Shown: positions 8,427 to 16,592 of the stretch, piece by piece
Position numbering within the stretch: the stretch's first letter is position 1
Layout of the letters: each line of letters opens with the position of its first letter
Program-made: the position numbers and the translations under genes
Source: Deltaproteobacteria bacterium
GTDB lineage: Bacteria; Desulfobacterota; Desulfarculia; Adiutricales; Adiutricaceae
Assembly (NCBI GenBank): GCA_031264015.1
Contig: JAISET010000254.1
Coordinates: 1 to 58,747, forward strand
Direction: 5' to 3'
Length of the DNA stretch: 58,747 nucleotides
Notes under the pieces: generated by a model
Database searches by the model: none
Told to the model about the DNA's origin: nothing
Seen by the model: the letters and a program-made list of their open reading frames with translations, nothing else

Positions 8427-9353
8427 TCAATCTTGATAGTTGACGACTAAAATCTCGTCGGTGACGTTGTTCTTGTTTTTAATTTGATAGTTACTGTTTG
8501 CGTAACTATGATTCAGATGAAAAACTAAGTATTTTTTTGACCACTCGGCGAGCAAGACGTTCGTCCGGCCTTTGGTCGACAAAACGTTGGACAAGGAAAA
8601 TTTTATTCCGTGAGTATGGAGATCGTCTAAGAACTTTTGTAAATCACATTCGCTTTGTTCGTTCCAACCGTCATTTTCATTATATGTCGCGCAAGTAATC
8701 AGATATGGCGGGTCGCAATACACAAGGCTACTGTTTGTCAATGTCGATACATCAAAAATGCGAAAGTTAAGGTTAGTGAAGCTAAAATTGTTCTCGCTAA
8801 TGCGGTCGACAAAATCGATCAGTTTTGACTTCATCTTGTTGTTAAAGTCACGTTTGCCGACAGGAAGATTAAATTCATTTTTTGAATTAAAACGAATCTG
8901 ATTATTAAAAGCATATACTATCAAGACATATAACATGATATAATTATTATAATTTTTATTTTTGTAGTTGTAATCATTACGCAATTCTAAATATGGCTTT
9001 TGGTTATATTTACTTAACCCATTTGAACTATCGCAGCCATAAAAATCATAACCTTTATCAGTAGAACGAGATAAATTATAATCCGCAATTATTTCGTCAA
9101 TCATAGATAATACAAGTTTGCTGCCAAGGTTGCGAAAGGCATCATAAAGACACAAGAGATGGGTGTTGATATCATTAAAAATAACTTGGTCGGCGACAAC
9201 ATTTACTCCAACATTGCACCCACCGCAAAACAAATCGACAAACGTGTCTATTTTCTTTGGAAACAACGGTAGAATCTGTCCCAGCAGTCTAAATTTGCCG
9301 CCGGTGTAATTCAAAGGGGACTGGATAATTTTATGTTCGGAGTAACTTTGCAC
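8427..9353 (-). CDS. D12-class DNA adenine-N6 methyltransferase (second)
   Basis: A 308-aa Dam-like (alpha class) methyltransferase transferring methyl from SAM to adenine N6. The N-terminal motif X region SPLNYTGGKFRLLGQ begins at residue 12, SAM motif I DLFCGGCNVG is at 40-49, and catalytic DPPY is at 214-217 (YCDPPYLIT). GTG start at 9353, overlapping the upstream methyltransferase by 43 bp. It is strongly AT-rich, unlike flanking genes, so probably acquired. Two D12 enzymes beside a type IIS-like endonuclease suggest that each methylates one strand of an asymmetric site, as in FokI- and AlwI-type systems. Confidence 0.88.
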   Translation of the reverse strand: MQSYSEHKIIQSPLNYTGGKFRLLGQILPLFPKKIDTFVDLFCGGCNVGVNVVADQVIFNDINTHLLCLYDAFRNLGSKLVLSMIDEIIADYNLSRSTDKGYDFYGCDSSNGLSKYNQKPYLELRNDYNYKNKNYNNYIMLYVLIVYAFNNQIRFNSKNEFNLPVGKRDFNNKMKSKLIDFVDRISENNFSFTNLNFRIFDVSTLTNSSLVYCDPPYLITCATYNENDGWNEQSECDLQKFLDDLHTHGIKFSLSNVLSTKGRTNVLLAEWSKKYLVFHLNHSYANSNYQIKNKNNVTDEILVVNYQD

Positions 9354-10414
9354 AGAAAAAGCCTTTCCCTATGTTCGTCAATGTCCGACTTGCCCGCTGA
9401 AAAAGGTTTGTAATTTTTGTTAAATATGCTGACTTCCCCCTTTAAATTAAGTACCCGGATAATATTTTCGTCACTAATTTTGGCATTTGAACGAATATTA
9501 CCTTTATCTGCCATATTGCTGTAGGATAAGAGGATATATTTGGCGTTGATTTTATCGATTAAATCTACGAATGCCTTTGTGGCTTTGTTGATGCAATAGT
9601 CACTTTTAAGCGAAGTTCTGTCCATTTTTCTAGCGACGCCTGAAACTTCTGGTTTCTGCCACCGCGCTATATTTTCCAGAAGATGGTAGGCATCGCAATA
9701 TTGTCTTGAGTTGTAAGGCGGGTCGATATAAACCAAATCGGAGGTGATGCGGCGGACTAATTTATTCGCGTCTTCGTTGTAGCATATGTTCTTAGCGTTT
9801 AAATTATCTTTTGGGGAAGGTACGAAAAGCACAAGATGCTTGTCAAATTCCGCACCTTGTCTATAAGCGTCATAATGGCCGCAAGTATTGGCAATCTTGT
9901 CGGCGGCGTAAATTAAGGAAGTGACGAGCAAAGCCCGCTCGCGCTCGTTAATTTCAGAATTCTTGAAGCGAGTTTCTATGTCTTCGCGAATGAATCCAAT
10001 TTTACGACAATCGGCAAGACTAAAAAAAGTGTCCGCAAAATTGTCGCTCATATAATTGTCATTTGCCACGTCAGATTTGTTATACAAATCAACCAAGCTT
10101 TCGATCCTCTCCTGTGAATAAGACTGAGGATTAAACCAGGCGAAGTGACAGATATAATTGCTGTATAAGTTGTCGTTCGTGATCAGCTGTTTATCTGTGA
10201 ACGCTGAGGCGACGGCGCCGGTTCCGGCAAAGATGTCTGCGACACAATTAACGTCCTCACAGTTTTCCTCGACTACTTTCAAAATGAAAGGCAGAAGCTT
10301 ATATTTGTTGCCAAGGTACCGACGGTTGTTTATGTAAGTCGTGTCGCAGGCGGGAATCCTCCTTTGGCCCCATAACAACTTGTTATTTAAATTTAAAAGT
10401 TGTGAGACTTGCAC
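9311..10414 (-). CDS. D12-class DNA adenine-N6 methyltransferase (first)
   Basis: A 367-aa methyltransferase, first gene of the AT-rich restriction-modification operon. Motif X RRYLGNKYKLLP at 31-42, SAM motif I ADIFAGTGAVASAF at 59-72, catalytic DPPY at 231-234 within YIDPPYNSRQY. The YLGNKYKLLP and PPYNSRQY forms are those of D12 enzymes in type IIS systems. GTG start at 10414 is the first usable codon. A TTGACA box lies ~100 bp upstream. The 3' end overlaps the second methyltransferase. Probably still functional even though the cognate endonuclease is truncated. Confidence 0.88.
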   Translation of the reverse strand: MQVSQLLNLNNKLLWGQRRIPACDTTYINNRRYLGNKYKLLPFILKVVEENCEDVNCVADIFAGTGAVASAFTDKQLITNDNLYSNYICHFAWFNPQSYSQERIESLVDLYNKSDVANDNYMSDNFADTFFSLADCRKIGFIREDIETRFKNSEINERERALLVTSLIYAADKIANTCGHYDAYRQGAEFDKHLVLFVPSPKDNLNAKNICYNEDANKLVRRITSDLVYIDPPYNSRQYCDAYHLLENIARWQKPEVSGVARKMDRTSLKSDYCINKATKAFVDLIDKINAKYILLSYSNMADKGNIRSNAKISDENIIRVLNLKGEVSIFNKNYKPFSAGKSDIDEHRERLFLCKVTPNIKLSSPL

Positions 10415-10489
10415 AATGTTTGCCTTTAAAGAAAGCTGAAAACCGATAAAAAATTGATTATATAAAAACCGTTCGCCTTATGCTTATTA

Positions 10490-10518
10490 CTTTTATCATC
10501 GTCAGGACATATTGTCAA
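10490..10518 (-). promoter_or_regulatory. Candidate promoter of the methyltransferase operon
   Basis: On the minus strand, TTGACA (10518-10513), a 17-bp spacer and TAAAAG (10495-10490). Consensus -35 but weak -10, ~75 bp upstream of the GTG start. The spacer 10415-10686 also contains a direct repeat of TTGGAACCAA(C/T)TGC near the truncated ATPase gene. Confidence 0.45.
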
Positions 10519-10686
10519 GCCGAATATGGCGAAATATCAACTTGGAAAGGACTCTGACTAATCAGCCGTCAGTTGCTATCGGATAATCCTGCGACATTAA
10601 AATTAATTGGAACTATATGTAACTATTGACTTATGGACATATTTGGAACCAACTGCATTCATGGAACCACTTGGAACCAATTGCTA

Positions 10687-11133
10687 TTAGTAGTCGAACA
10701 CTCTTCTCAGCCTGGAAGCCGTCTCGCCCAGAAAAGAGCCCACCACGCTCTCATAGCGGACCACCAAAAGCGGGATGCGCAACGCCTCTGCAAAGGCTTC
10801 CGCCAGGGAGGTCTTGCCGTTGCCCGGAGGACCGATAAGAAGCACCCGGTTGCGCGGCTCCGCGTTGTGGGACGTGAGCGGCTCCGCGCGGTTTTGCTCC
10901 TCGATTAGACTTTGGCAAATTTCTTGAACTTCCTTCGGAAGAACCAGGTCCGAGAATTTTAACTCCGGCATGACTTCATGAAACAGATTGGTCATGCTTG
11001 TGTCGAGAAGACGATTGTCGCCAAAAAATGACGGTTCGGAGGTCGCGGTTTTAAGCGTTTCCTCTAATTTTTCGGCTGCCGCGGCGCGCCTCTTTTGCCG
11101 CTCCTCGGCAATAATCGCCGCGACGGCCTTCAT
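10687..11133 (-). pseudogene. 5' fragment of an AAA+ ATPase (IetA-like)
   Basis: 148 codons, ending RLRRVFDY-stop just before Walker B would be expected. Walker A GPPGNGKT is at 101-108, followed by PLLVVRYESVVGSFLGETASRLRRVFD, which matches ATPases paired with a subtilisin-like S8 protease (the ietAS type of anti-phage pair). Walker B, sensors, arginine finger and the protease gene are all missing; the AT-rich methyltransferase operon begins immediately beyond. Residues typical of the family N-terminus continue in frame upstream of ATG 11133 to a stop near 11218. A one-base shift in a G-run would join them to an ATG there, so the 5' end may be frameshifted too. Non-functional. Confidence 0.65.
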
Positions 11134-11388
11134 GAATGTGGCCTTGTCGTTTTTTAGCCCGCTCCTTGCCAGGCGCGTCGACAGGTCGGCTCCGGCCGTC
11201 GTCGTCCCCCGTCCCCGTCATCGTCGTCCTCGCCGGGTTGTTTTGACAATCCGGGCTCGAAAGATCGTTTATTTTATTTTGACATGACGCGGGATAATAG
11301 TCAACGGACAACAAAACTAAAAAAACTCAAACTGATTAAAAAAATAAAAAAACTCAAATAACTGTCTTGAGTCAAAGCCCGCAAACTC

Positions 11389-12561
11389 CTAGTGGGGCCG
11401 GACCGCCTCCCTCCTGATGATGGTCCCCCCGCCCGCGACGACGTCGCCAAGGTAGAAGACGGCGGCCTGCCCTGGGGCCGCGGCGCGCTGGGGCTCCCTG
11501 AAGACCAGCCTCAGCAAGCCTCCGTCCGCGGGCTCCAGGACGGCCGGGAACTCCTGCTGTCGGTAGCGGATCTTGGCCGTGACCTCCAGGGGACCGCTTA
11601 TTTTTTCCAAAGAGATCAGGTTGACGTCGCCGATGACGGCCGAGTCGGAGTAGAGGTCGCGCTCGTCCCCGACGACGACGGTGTTGGTCGCGGGGTCGAC
11701 GGCCGTCACGTAGGTGGGCTCGGGGCGGCAGAGGCCCAGGCCCTTTCTCTGGCCGATAGTGAACAGATGCGCCCCCCGGTGCTCCCCCAGGACTTTCCCG
11801 TCCGTCGAGACCAGGGGGCCCGGCTCGGGGGCGAGACCCATCCTCTCCAAAAACAGGTCGAGGCGGCCGTCCGGGATGAAGCAGACGTCCTGGCTGTCGG
11901 GCTTCCCGGCGTTGACGATGCCCCGGGCCGCCGCCAGGGCCCGGACCTCGGTCTTGAGCATGTCCCCCAGGGGGAAGATCGTCCTGGCCAGCTCCTCCTG
12001 GGTGAGGCCGTAGAGGAAGTAGCTCTGGTCCTTGGTCTTGTCCCGGGCTTTTTTCAACAGATGACGCCCCGAGGCCCCGTCGAAATCGATTTTGGCGTAG
12101 TGCCCGGTGGCCAGCCAGCCGCAGCCCAGCAGCTCGGCCCTCTCGTAAAGGCGGGTGAACTTCAGGCGGCGGTTGCAGTCGACGCAGGGGTTGGGGGTCA
12201 GTCCCGAGCGGTAGGCGGCCACGAAACGGTCGACGACCTCGCGGCGAAAGACGCCGCTGAAGTTGTGCACCTGGTGGTCGAAGTTCAGCTTCTGGGAGAC
12301 GGCCCGGGCGTCCAGGATGTCGTTTAAGGAGCAGCAGGAGCGTCCGGCGGAGTCGGTCTGGGGGGCCGCGTCGTCGTCCAGCAGCCTCATGGTGGCCCCC
12401 ACCACCCGCCATCCCGCCTCCAGCAGAACAATGGCCGCGGCCGAGCTGTCCACCCCGCCGCTCATGGCCGCCAGGACGCCCTCCCGCCGTTTCGGGGGGA
12501 GGCCGGGACCCCCGCCCGGCAGACTCCGGGCGGAGAGGTCGGGGGGGCCCTGTCCGGTCAC
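11389..12561 (-). CDS. mnmA: tRNA-specific 2-thiouridylase MnmA
   Basis: A 390-aa enzyme that adenylates and thiolates U34 of tRNAs for Lys, Glu and Gln, taking sulfur relayed from a cysteine desulfurase. PP-loop SGGVDSS at 34-40; the catalytic cysteine pair lies in LTPNPCVDCN and SQDVCFIPDG; further family motifs are TGHYAKI, KDQSYFLYGL and FTIGQRKGLG. The C-terminal beta-barrel region is present, so length is normal. GTG start at 12561, 6 bp after the stop of the small membrane protein, so it is co-transcribed. An ~25-residue Pro/Gly-rich N-terminal extension suggests the true start could be slightly further in. Last gene of the def-fmt operon. Confidence 0.95.
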   Translation of the reverse strand: MTGQGPPDLSARSLPGGGPGLPPKRREGVLAAMSGGVDSSAAAIVLLEAGWRVVGATMRLLDDDAAPQTDSAGRSCCSLNDILDARAVSQKLNFDHQVHNFSGVFRREVVDRFVAAYRSGLTPNPCVDCNRRLKFTRLYERAELLGCGWLATGHYAKIDFDGASGRHLLKKARDKTKDQSYFLYGLTQEELARTIFPLGDMLKTEVRALAAARGIVNAGKPDSQDVCFIPDGRLDLFLERMGLAPEPGPLVSTDGKVLGEHRGAHLFTIGQRKGLGLCRPEPTYVTAVDPATNTVVVGDERDLYSDSAVIGDVNLISLEKISGPLEVTAKIRYRQQEFPAVLEPADGGLLRLVFREPQRAAAPGQAAVFYLGDVVAGGGTIIRREAVRPH

Positions 12562-12567
12562 GGGAGC

Positions 12568-12870
12568 TCAGTCCTCTTGTTCGGGGAGTTTGTCCGCAAG
12601 CTTGTCTTTGGCCAGGTAGCGGTAGTAGAGAAACAGGTCGAAGCCGACCATGGCCATGTTGAGGACGTAGAAGAAGGCCACATAGTTGACGTTGCCGGAG
12701 GCGAACTTGGCCGAGAGCCCGAAGACGTAGCCGGTCTCGACGATGATCAGAAAGACCGGGGTGCGGCTGCGGCTGGACTTGACCCTGAGGGTGTTCATGA
12801 TGTTGGCGGGCCAGGCCAGCCCGAAGGAGACCAGCATGAGGCTTTCCAGGATGTTGGCGAGGGAGTGCAT
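12568..12870 (-). CDS. Small PQ-loop-like membrane protein
   Basis: A 100-aa protein with three predicted transmembrane segments: ILESLMLVSFGLAWPANIM, FLIIVETGYVFGLSAKF and YVAFFYVLNMAMVGFDLFLYY. The FGLAWP segment followed by a short basic loop resembles the small PQ-loop/lipid-A-disaccharide-synthase N-terminal-like membrane proteins (~90-100 aa) common in proteobacteria. Function is unknown. Tightly packed in the operon: 4 bp after fmt's start-side neighbour boundary (12875) and 6 bp before mnmA. The C-terminal tail is charged (DKLADKLPEQED) and presumably cytoplasmic. Confidence 0.7.
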   Translation of the reverse strand: MHSLANILESLMLVSFGLAWPANIMNTLRVKSSRSRTPVFLIIVETGYVFGLSAKFASGNVNYVAFFYVLNMAMVGFDLFLYYRYLAKDKLADKLPEQED

Positions 12871-12874
12871 TTTC

Positions 12875-13828
12875 TTAGGCGAGGCTCTCGAACTTGCCGG
12901 CCCGGCGCCCCCGCAGAAACTCGGCGGCGGGCAGGCGGGCGCCCCCCTCGACTTGCAGGAGGCCGATCTTGACCAGGCCGTCGCCGGCGCCCACCAGCAG
13001 GAGGCCCTGGTCGTCGAGGCCGACGATCTCCCCGGGGGCGGCCCGGCCGGGGTCGACGACCGCCAGGGCGCGGGCCAGCTTGACGGTCTTGCCGTTGAGT
13101 CCGGCCTGGGCCCCGGGCCAGGGGTCGACGCCGTTGATTAAAGAGGCGAGCCTGCCGGCGGGCAGGCCGAAGTCCACCAGGCCGTCGGCCTTGGTCAAAA
13201 GCCGGTTCATGGTGGCGGAGCTCTCGTCCTGGGGCTCCGGCTTGAGGGCGTCCTGCTTGACGCTTTCGACGACTTCCAAAAGCATTTGCGCCCCGATCTC
13301 GCTCAGGCGGGCCTCGAGCTCGCCGGCCCCCACGCCCCGGGGGGTGGGCAGGGACCTGCGGGCCAGGACGTTGCCGGAGTCGATCTTCAGGGTGACGAAG
13401 CAGACCGAGACCCCGCACTCCGGGTCCCCGTGGATGAGGGTCCAGTTGACGGGGGCGGGCCCGCGGTGCCTGGGCAGGAGGGAGGGGTGGATGTTGATGG
13501 GGGGCGTGTAGCCGAGGCTGATGAGCTTCTGGCCCAGAAATCCCCGGAAGGCGACCACGACCAGGATCTCCGGCTGGCTTTTCTCGATGACCTCCAGGTT
13601 CTCGTGGTCGTTGACCTGGGCGGTCTCCAGGATGCTCAGGTCATGCTCCCTGGCCAGGGAGGCCACGGAGGTTTCGGAGAGCTTGCGGCCCCGCCCCGAC
13701 TTGGCCGGGGGCGAGGTGACCACCAGGACCACGTTGGCCTGGGCGTCGAGCAGGGCCTTGAGGGGCGGCACGGCGAAGGCGCCGCTGCCGAAAAAGGCTA
13801 TCCGTAACGGCGTTGACGGACCGGACAT
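12875..13828 (-). CDS. fmt: Methionyl-tRNA formyltransferase
   Basis: A 317-aa enzyme that formylates initiator Met-tRNA using 10-formyl-THF. Rossmann start RIAFFGSGAFAVPPLKAL; catalytic segment INIHPSLLPRHRGPAPVNW (family Asn-His...Asp site); C-terminal OB-like domain from ~210 with ADGLVDFGLPA. Start ATG at 13828 is preceded by AGGGGG and aligns with the family N-terminus; upstream in-frame sequence is low complexity. It lies 214 bp downstream of def, and the enzyme that removes the formyl group being next to the one that adds it is the usual arrangement. The middle of the gap is AT-rich and may hold an internal promoter. Confidence 0.95.
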   Translation of the reverse strand: MSGPSTPLRIAFFGSGAFAVPPLKALLDAQANVVLVVTSPPAKSGRGRKLSETSVASLAREHDLSILETAQVNDHENLEVIEKSQPEILVVVAFRGFLGQKLISLGYTPPINIHPSLLPRHRGPAPVNWTLIHGDPECGVSVCFVTLKIDSGNVLARRSLPTPRGVGAGELEARLSEIGAQMLLEVVESVKQDALKPEPQDESSATMNRLLTKADGLVDFGLPAGRLASLINGVDPWPGAQAGLNGKTVKLARALAVVDPGRAAPGEIVGLDDQGLLLVGAGDGLVKIGLLQVEGGARLPAAEFLRGRRAGKFESLA

Positions 13829-14042
13829 AAAACCCCCTGCCGGAACCGGGCGTTCGCCCCGCCCGCCGCGAGGGCCGCCCCCGGGCCGGAAAACTCCGGG
13901 CGGCCGCGGAAGGACGCGGGCATCAGGACGTCGCCGGATGATGACAATCGTTATAATATATCGCCAAAGACAGCGCAAGGACCTAAGCTAAGTGAAAAAT
14001 GGTCGTCAAGGGTCTGAAAGGATCGGGGGGGCAAAACTCCCG

Positions 14043-14651
14043 TCAGAAGGCCCACCTCTTGCGGCCGGGTCTGCCGAGGTCCTGCCCGGGCCTGCCGGCC
14101 TCCTTTTTCTTCTCGTCCTTCTTCTCTTCCTCATCCTTTTTGGCGTTCCTGAGGACCCGGCTGAGGTGCTTGTGATATTTCTCGCGCTTGAGCTGGCTGA
14201 GGCGGTCGACGAAGATGACGCCGTCGAGGTGGTCTATCTCGTGCTGCAGGACGACGGCGGGCTTGCCGCTGACGGTCAGCTCCACGGGCTCGCCCTTGAT
14301 GTCGGCCGCCTTGACGGTGACGCCCTCGAAGCGGCTGACCATGGCCTTGAAGTCCTCCACCGACAGGCAGCCCTCCTCGTAGAGGATCTTGCCGGTGCTG
14401 GCGACGATCTCGGGGTTGCACAGGGTGACGACCCTGGTGCCCCACTCCTCGCCCTCGGCGGAGACGTCCGCCACTATCAGCCGCAGGAGCTCGCCCACCT
14501 GGGGGGCGGCCAGACCGGCCCCGGGGGCGGCCAGCATGGTCTCCCGCATGTCGTCGGCCAGAGTCGCCAAAGTTTCGTCGAATACCGTCACCGGCAGGGA
14601 GGTCTCCCTGAGGAGCTGGTCGGGGTACTTTAGGATGGTCAGGATGGACAT
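14043..14651 (-). CDS. def: Peptide deformylase
   Basis: A 202-aa metalloenzyme that removes the N-formyl group from nascent proteins. All three motifs are present: GAGLAAPQ (44-51), EGCLS with metal ligand C95, and HEIDH with H137/H141 ligands and catalytic E138. The C-terminal ~35 residues are a Lys/Glu-rich then Gly/Arg-rich tail beyond the usual ~165-170 aa. ATG at 14651 with GAGGT upstream. First gene of the def-fmt-membrane protein-mnmA unit, driven by the promoter at 14760-14788. Confidence 0.96.
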   Translation of the reverse strand: MSILTILKYPDQLLRETSLPVTVFDETLATLADDMRETMLAAPGAGLAAPQVGELLRLIVADVSAEGEEWGTRVVTLCNPEIVASTGKILYEEGCLSVEDFKAMVSRFEGVTVKAADIKGEPVELTVSGKPAVVLQHEIDHLDGVIFVDRLSQLKREKYHKHLSRVLRNAKKDEEEKKDEKKKEAGRPGQDLGRPGRKRWAF

Positions 14652-14759
14652 TGAACCTCGAAAAAAGAAACAAGATTTGGTGTGGTCCGGGGGCCTGGGA
14701 GACGGTCGCCTGTTTTAATTGAATTGTCCCGGACTGAAGGCCTGTATTCAATCGGACCT

Positions 14760-14788
14760 ATTATAGCCCATTCGGGGAGGGGGCGCAA
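14760..14788 (-). promoter_or_regulatory. Sigma70 promoter of the def operon
   Basis: On the minus strand, TTGCGC (14788-14783), a 17-bp spacer and a perfect TATAAT (14765-14760), ~110 bp upstream of the def start codon. Confidence 0.65.
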
Positions 14789-14919
14789 ATTTTGGTTTTT
14801 TTTTGACCAAAGTCCGCGCCCGCGGCCCGGGACCCTCCGACCGCCCCCGGACGGCTCCGGACGGGCTCCGACTAAAGCCCGGGCCCGTCGGTCGCGCCGT
14901 CCGCGCCCCCCGGATGTTT

Positions 14920-15145
14920 CTTTAAGTCAGATAATTATTTGGCAAAAGATATTTTTTATTAATAAATATAATTATTATTATTTTTAATGTGCTATAATAT
15001 TAATTTGAATTCATTTTTAGCGTGAAAATTTATATTAGCTTTCTAAAATATATTGTGTCAATTTTATGTATGTTATAGAAATAAAATAAATTTTTAATAT
15101 ATGTTTAATTATTATTATGAAATAATATTCAAAAACTACCAATTA
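14920..15145. other. AT-rich island between def and holA
   Basis: About 220 bp of almost pure A/T, with TAATAA, TATTTTT and ATTATT tracts and no open frame of coding character, between divergent GC-rich operons. It is bracketed by the def promoter on one side and the holA promoter on the other. No DnaA-box cluster was recognised. The remaining spacer (14789-14919, 15146-15282) is GC-rich and empty. Confidence 0.5.
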
Positions 15146-15282
15146 TGTCCTGTTTTATGCCCATGCCGGCCGCCGGGCCCGCCGCCACTTTTGGCGTCGG
15201 CCGGCCCGGCTTTCAAATGGCCGGCGCCCCGTCGTCCCGCCGACCCGCCCGTTCATATTTTGACGGCCGGGCGCGGACAATC

Positions 15283-15311
15283 TTGCCTGGGCGGCCGCCC
15301 TGGGCTACAAT
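15283..15311 (+). promoter_or_regulatory. Sigma70 promoter overlapping the start of holA
   Basis: TTGCCT (15283-15288), exactly 17 bp, TACAAT (15306-15311). The predicted transcription start (about 15318-15320) coincides with an in-frame ATG at 15319, so the message may be leaderless. The alternative ATG at 15310 lies inside the -10 box and could not be used from this promoter. Confidence 0.5.
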
Positions 15312-16350
15312 GGCCGGCATGAATCCGGCAGCCTTCCAAAAGGAGATCGTCTCCCCCCAGCGCCAGCCTCTCTACGTCGTCACGGGCGGCGACCCCGCGG
15401 GCATGAGGGGCTGCCTCGAGGCGGCCCGAAAGGCCGTCAAGCCGGGGGTCTACTCCTTCAACTACCGCCAGTTCGCCTTCGAGGATCTCCAGGCCAACTC
15501 CTTCTCCGCCTTGCGCTCGGAGTCCCAGACCAACCCCCTGGGGACGCCCCCCAAGATCGTCGTCGTCACCGTCGCCGAGGGCGACAAGCCGACGGCCGAG
15601 CAGCTGGAGGCCTTCGCCAGGATCCGCCCCGGCGTCAACCCCAGGGTCACCGTGGTCCTGTTCTTCAAGGCGGCCCTGTCGGCCAAACTAAAATTCACCA
15701 AGGAGATGACCGCCCTGGGCCTCATTGTGGAGTGCAAGGTCCCCGACAGGTACGGCCTCCCGGCCTGGGTGCTGGCCCGCTGCCAGGAAAAGGGCCTCAA
15801 GGCGGGCCCGGACACGGCCAGGCTGATGATCGACCGCCTGGGCTCCGGCCCCGGGGTCCTTTTGAGCGAGATCGAGAAGCTCTCCCTGTACCCCGGCACG
15901 GAGACGCCCATCACCGCCAGGCACATCAGCGAGCTGGTCTGCTTCGGGCCCACCGCCGAGATCTACGAGCTGGCCCAGCCTCTGGCCCAGGGCAACCTGG
16001 GGGCGGCCGTGCCCATACTTTTGGACCTCCTGGAAAAGGTCGAGCCCCTGCCCCTGCTCTACGCCCTGGGCACCTATTTCGGCAGACTCCTGAGGGTCCG
16101 CTCCGCCCTGGACGCCGGCCGTTTTTCCGACGAGGAGCTGATGACGCTGACCGGCGGCACCGTCTCGGCCGTCAGGCAGGCCAGGAGCCAGGCCGAGTAC
16201 TGGCCGGTCGGAAAGATCAGGCTGGTCACCGCCGTCCTGGGGGACACCCACAGGAGCCTGGTCACCAGCGGCCTGCCCGTCGACCTGCTCATGGAGGCCG
16301 CCTGCGTCAAGATCGGCTGCATAGCCAAGGGCATCGTCACCGCCTGCTGA
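15310..16350 (+). CDS. holA: DNA polymerase III subunit delta
   Basis: About 346 aa from ATG 15310 (343 from the ATG at 15319, which fits the promoter better). HolA-like clamp-loader subunit that opens the beta clamp. It shows the delta-family organisation: an N-terminal AAA-like fold starting QPLYVVTGGDP, a KIVVVTVAEGDKP strand, a central segment with DTARLMIDRLGSGPGVLLSEIEKL, and a helical C-terminal collar with LYALGTYFGRLLRVRSALDAG. As in other delta subunits there is no canonical Walker A. Length is normal. First gene on the plus strand after the AT-rich divergent spacer. Confidence 0.85.
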   Translation: MAGMNPAAFQKEIVSPQRQPLYVVTGGDPAGMRGCLEAARKAVKPGVYSFNYRQFAFEDLQANSFSALRSESQTNPLGTPPKIVVVTVAEGDKPTAEQLEAFARIRPGVNPRVTVVLFFKAALSAKLKFTKEMTALGLIVECKVPDRYGLPAWVLARCQEKGLKAGPDTARLMIDRLGSGPGVLLSEIEKLSLYPGTETPITARHISELVCFGPTAEIYELAQPLAQGNLGAAVPILLDLLEKVEPLPLLYALGTYFGRLLRVRSALDAGRFSDEELMTLTGGTVSAVRQARSQAEYWPVGKIRLVTAVLGDTHRSLVTSGLPVDLLMEAACVKIGCIAKGIVTAC

Positions 16351-16592
16351 GGCCGGGGATTTTTGGACCCCTCCTATGAAAACAGCGCGGGGGACGGGTG
16401 TCGCCGCCGCGGGGGGCCGCCGCCTGACGTTCGTCTGACGTTCGCCTGACGTTCGCCGGAGTTCGCCCCGGCCCTTGTCTCATGATTTCTCCGTCCAGGT
16501 CCCGACAGTCACGTCAGTCCCGGTCGTCCCAATTGTCCCGACATTCCCAAATGCTTTCAAAGTCCTTAAATTTTTCTGACTCCGGTGCGTTT
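16351..16592. repeat. Spacer with short direct repeats
   Basis: Contains three tandem copies of an 11-bp CTGACGTTCG(C/T) unit (about 16431-16460) and imperfect GTCCCGACA-type repeats (16500-16545). No gene of its own. In-frame upstream starts for the next gene would translate these repeats as Ser/Arg-rich sequence and are not favoured. Confidence 0.45.

Noticed and set aside
14920-15145. Replication origin in the AT-rich island
   Set aside because: No cluster of DnaA boxes and no dnaA, dnaN or parAB genes nearby; holA alone is not an origin marker.
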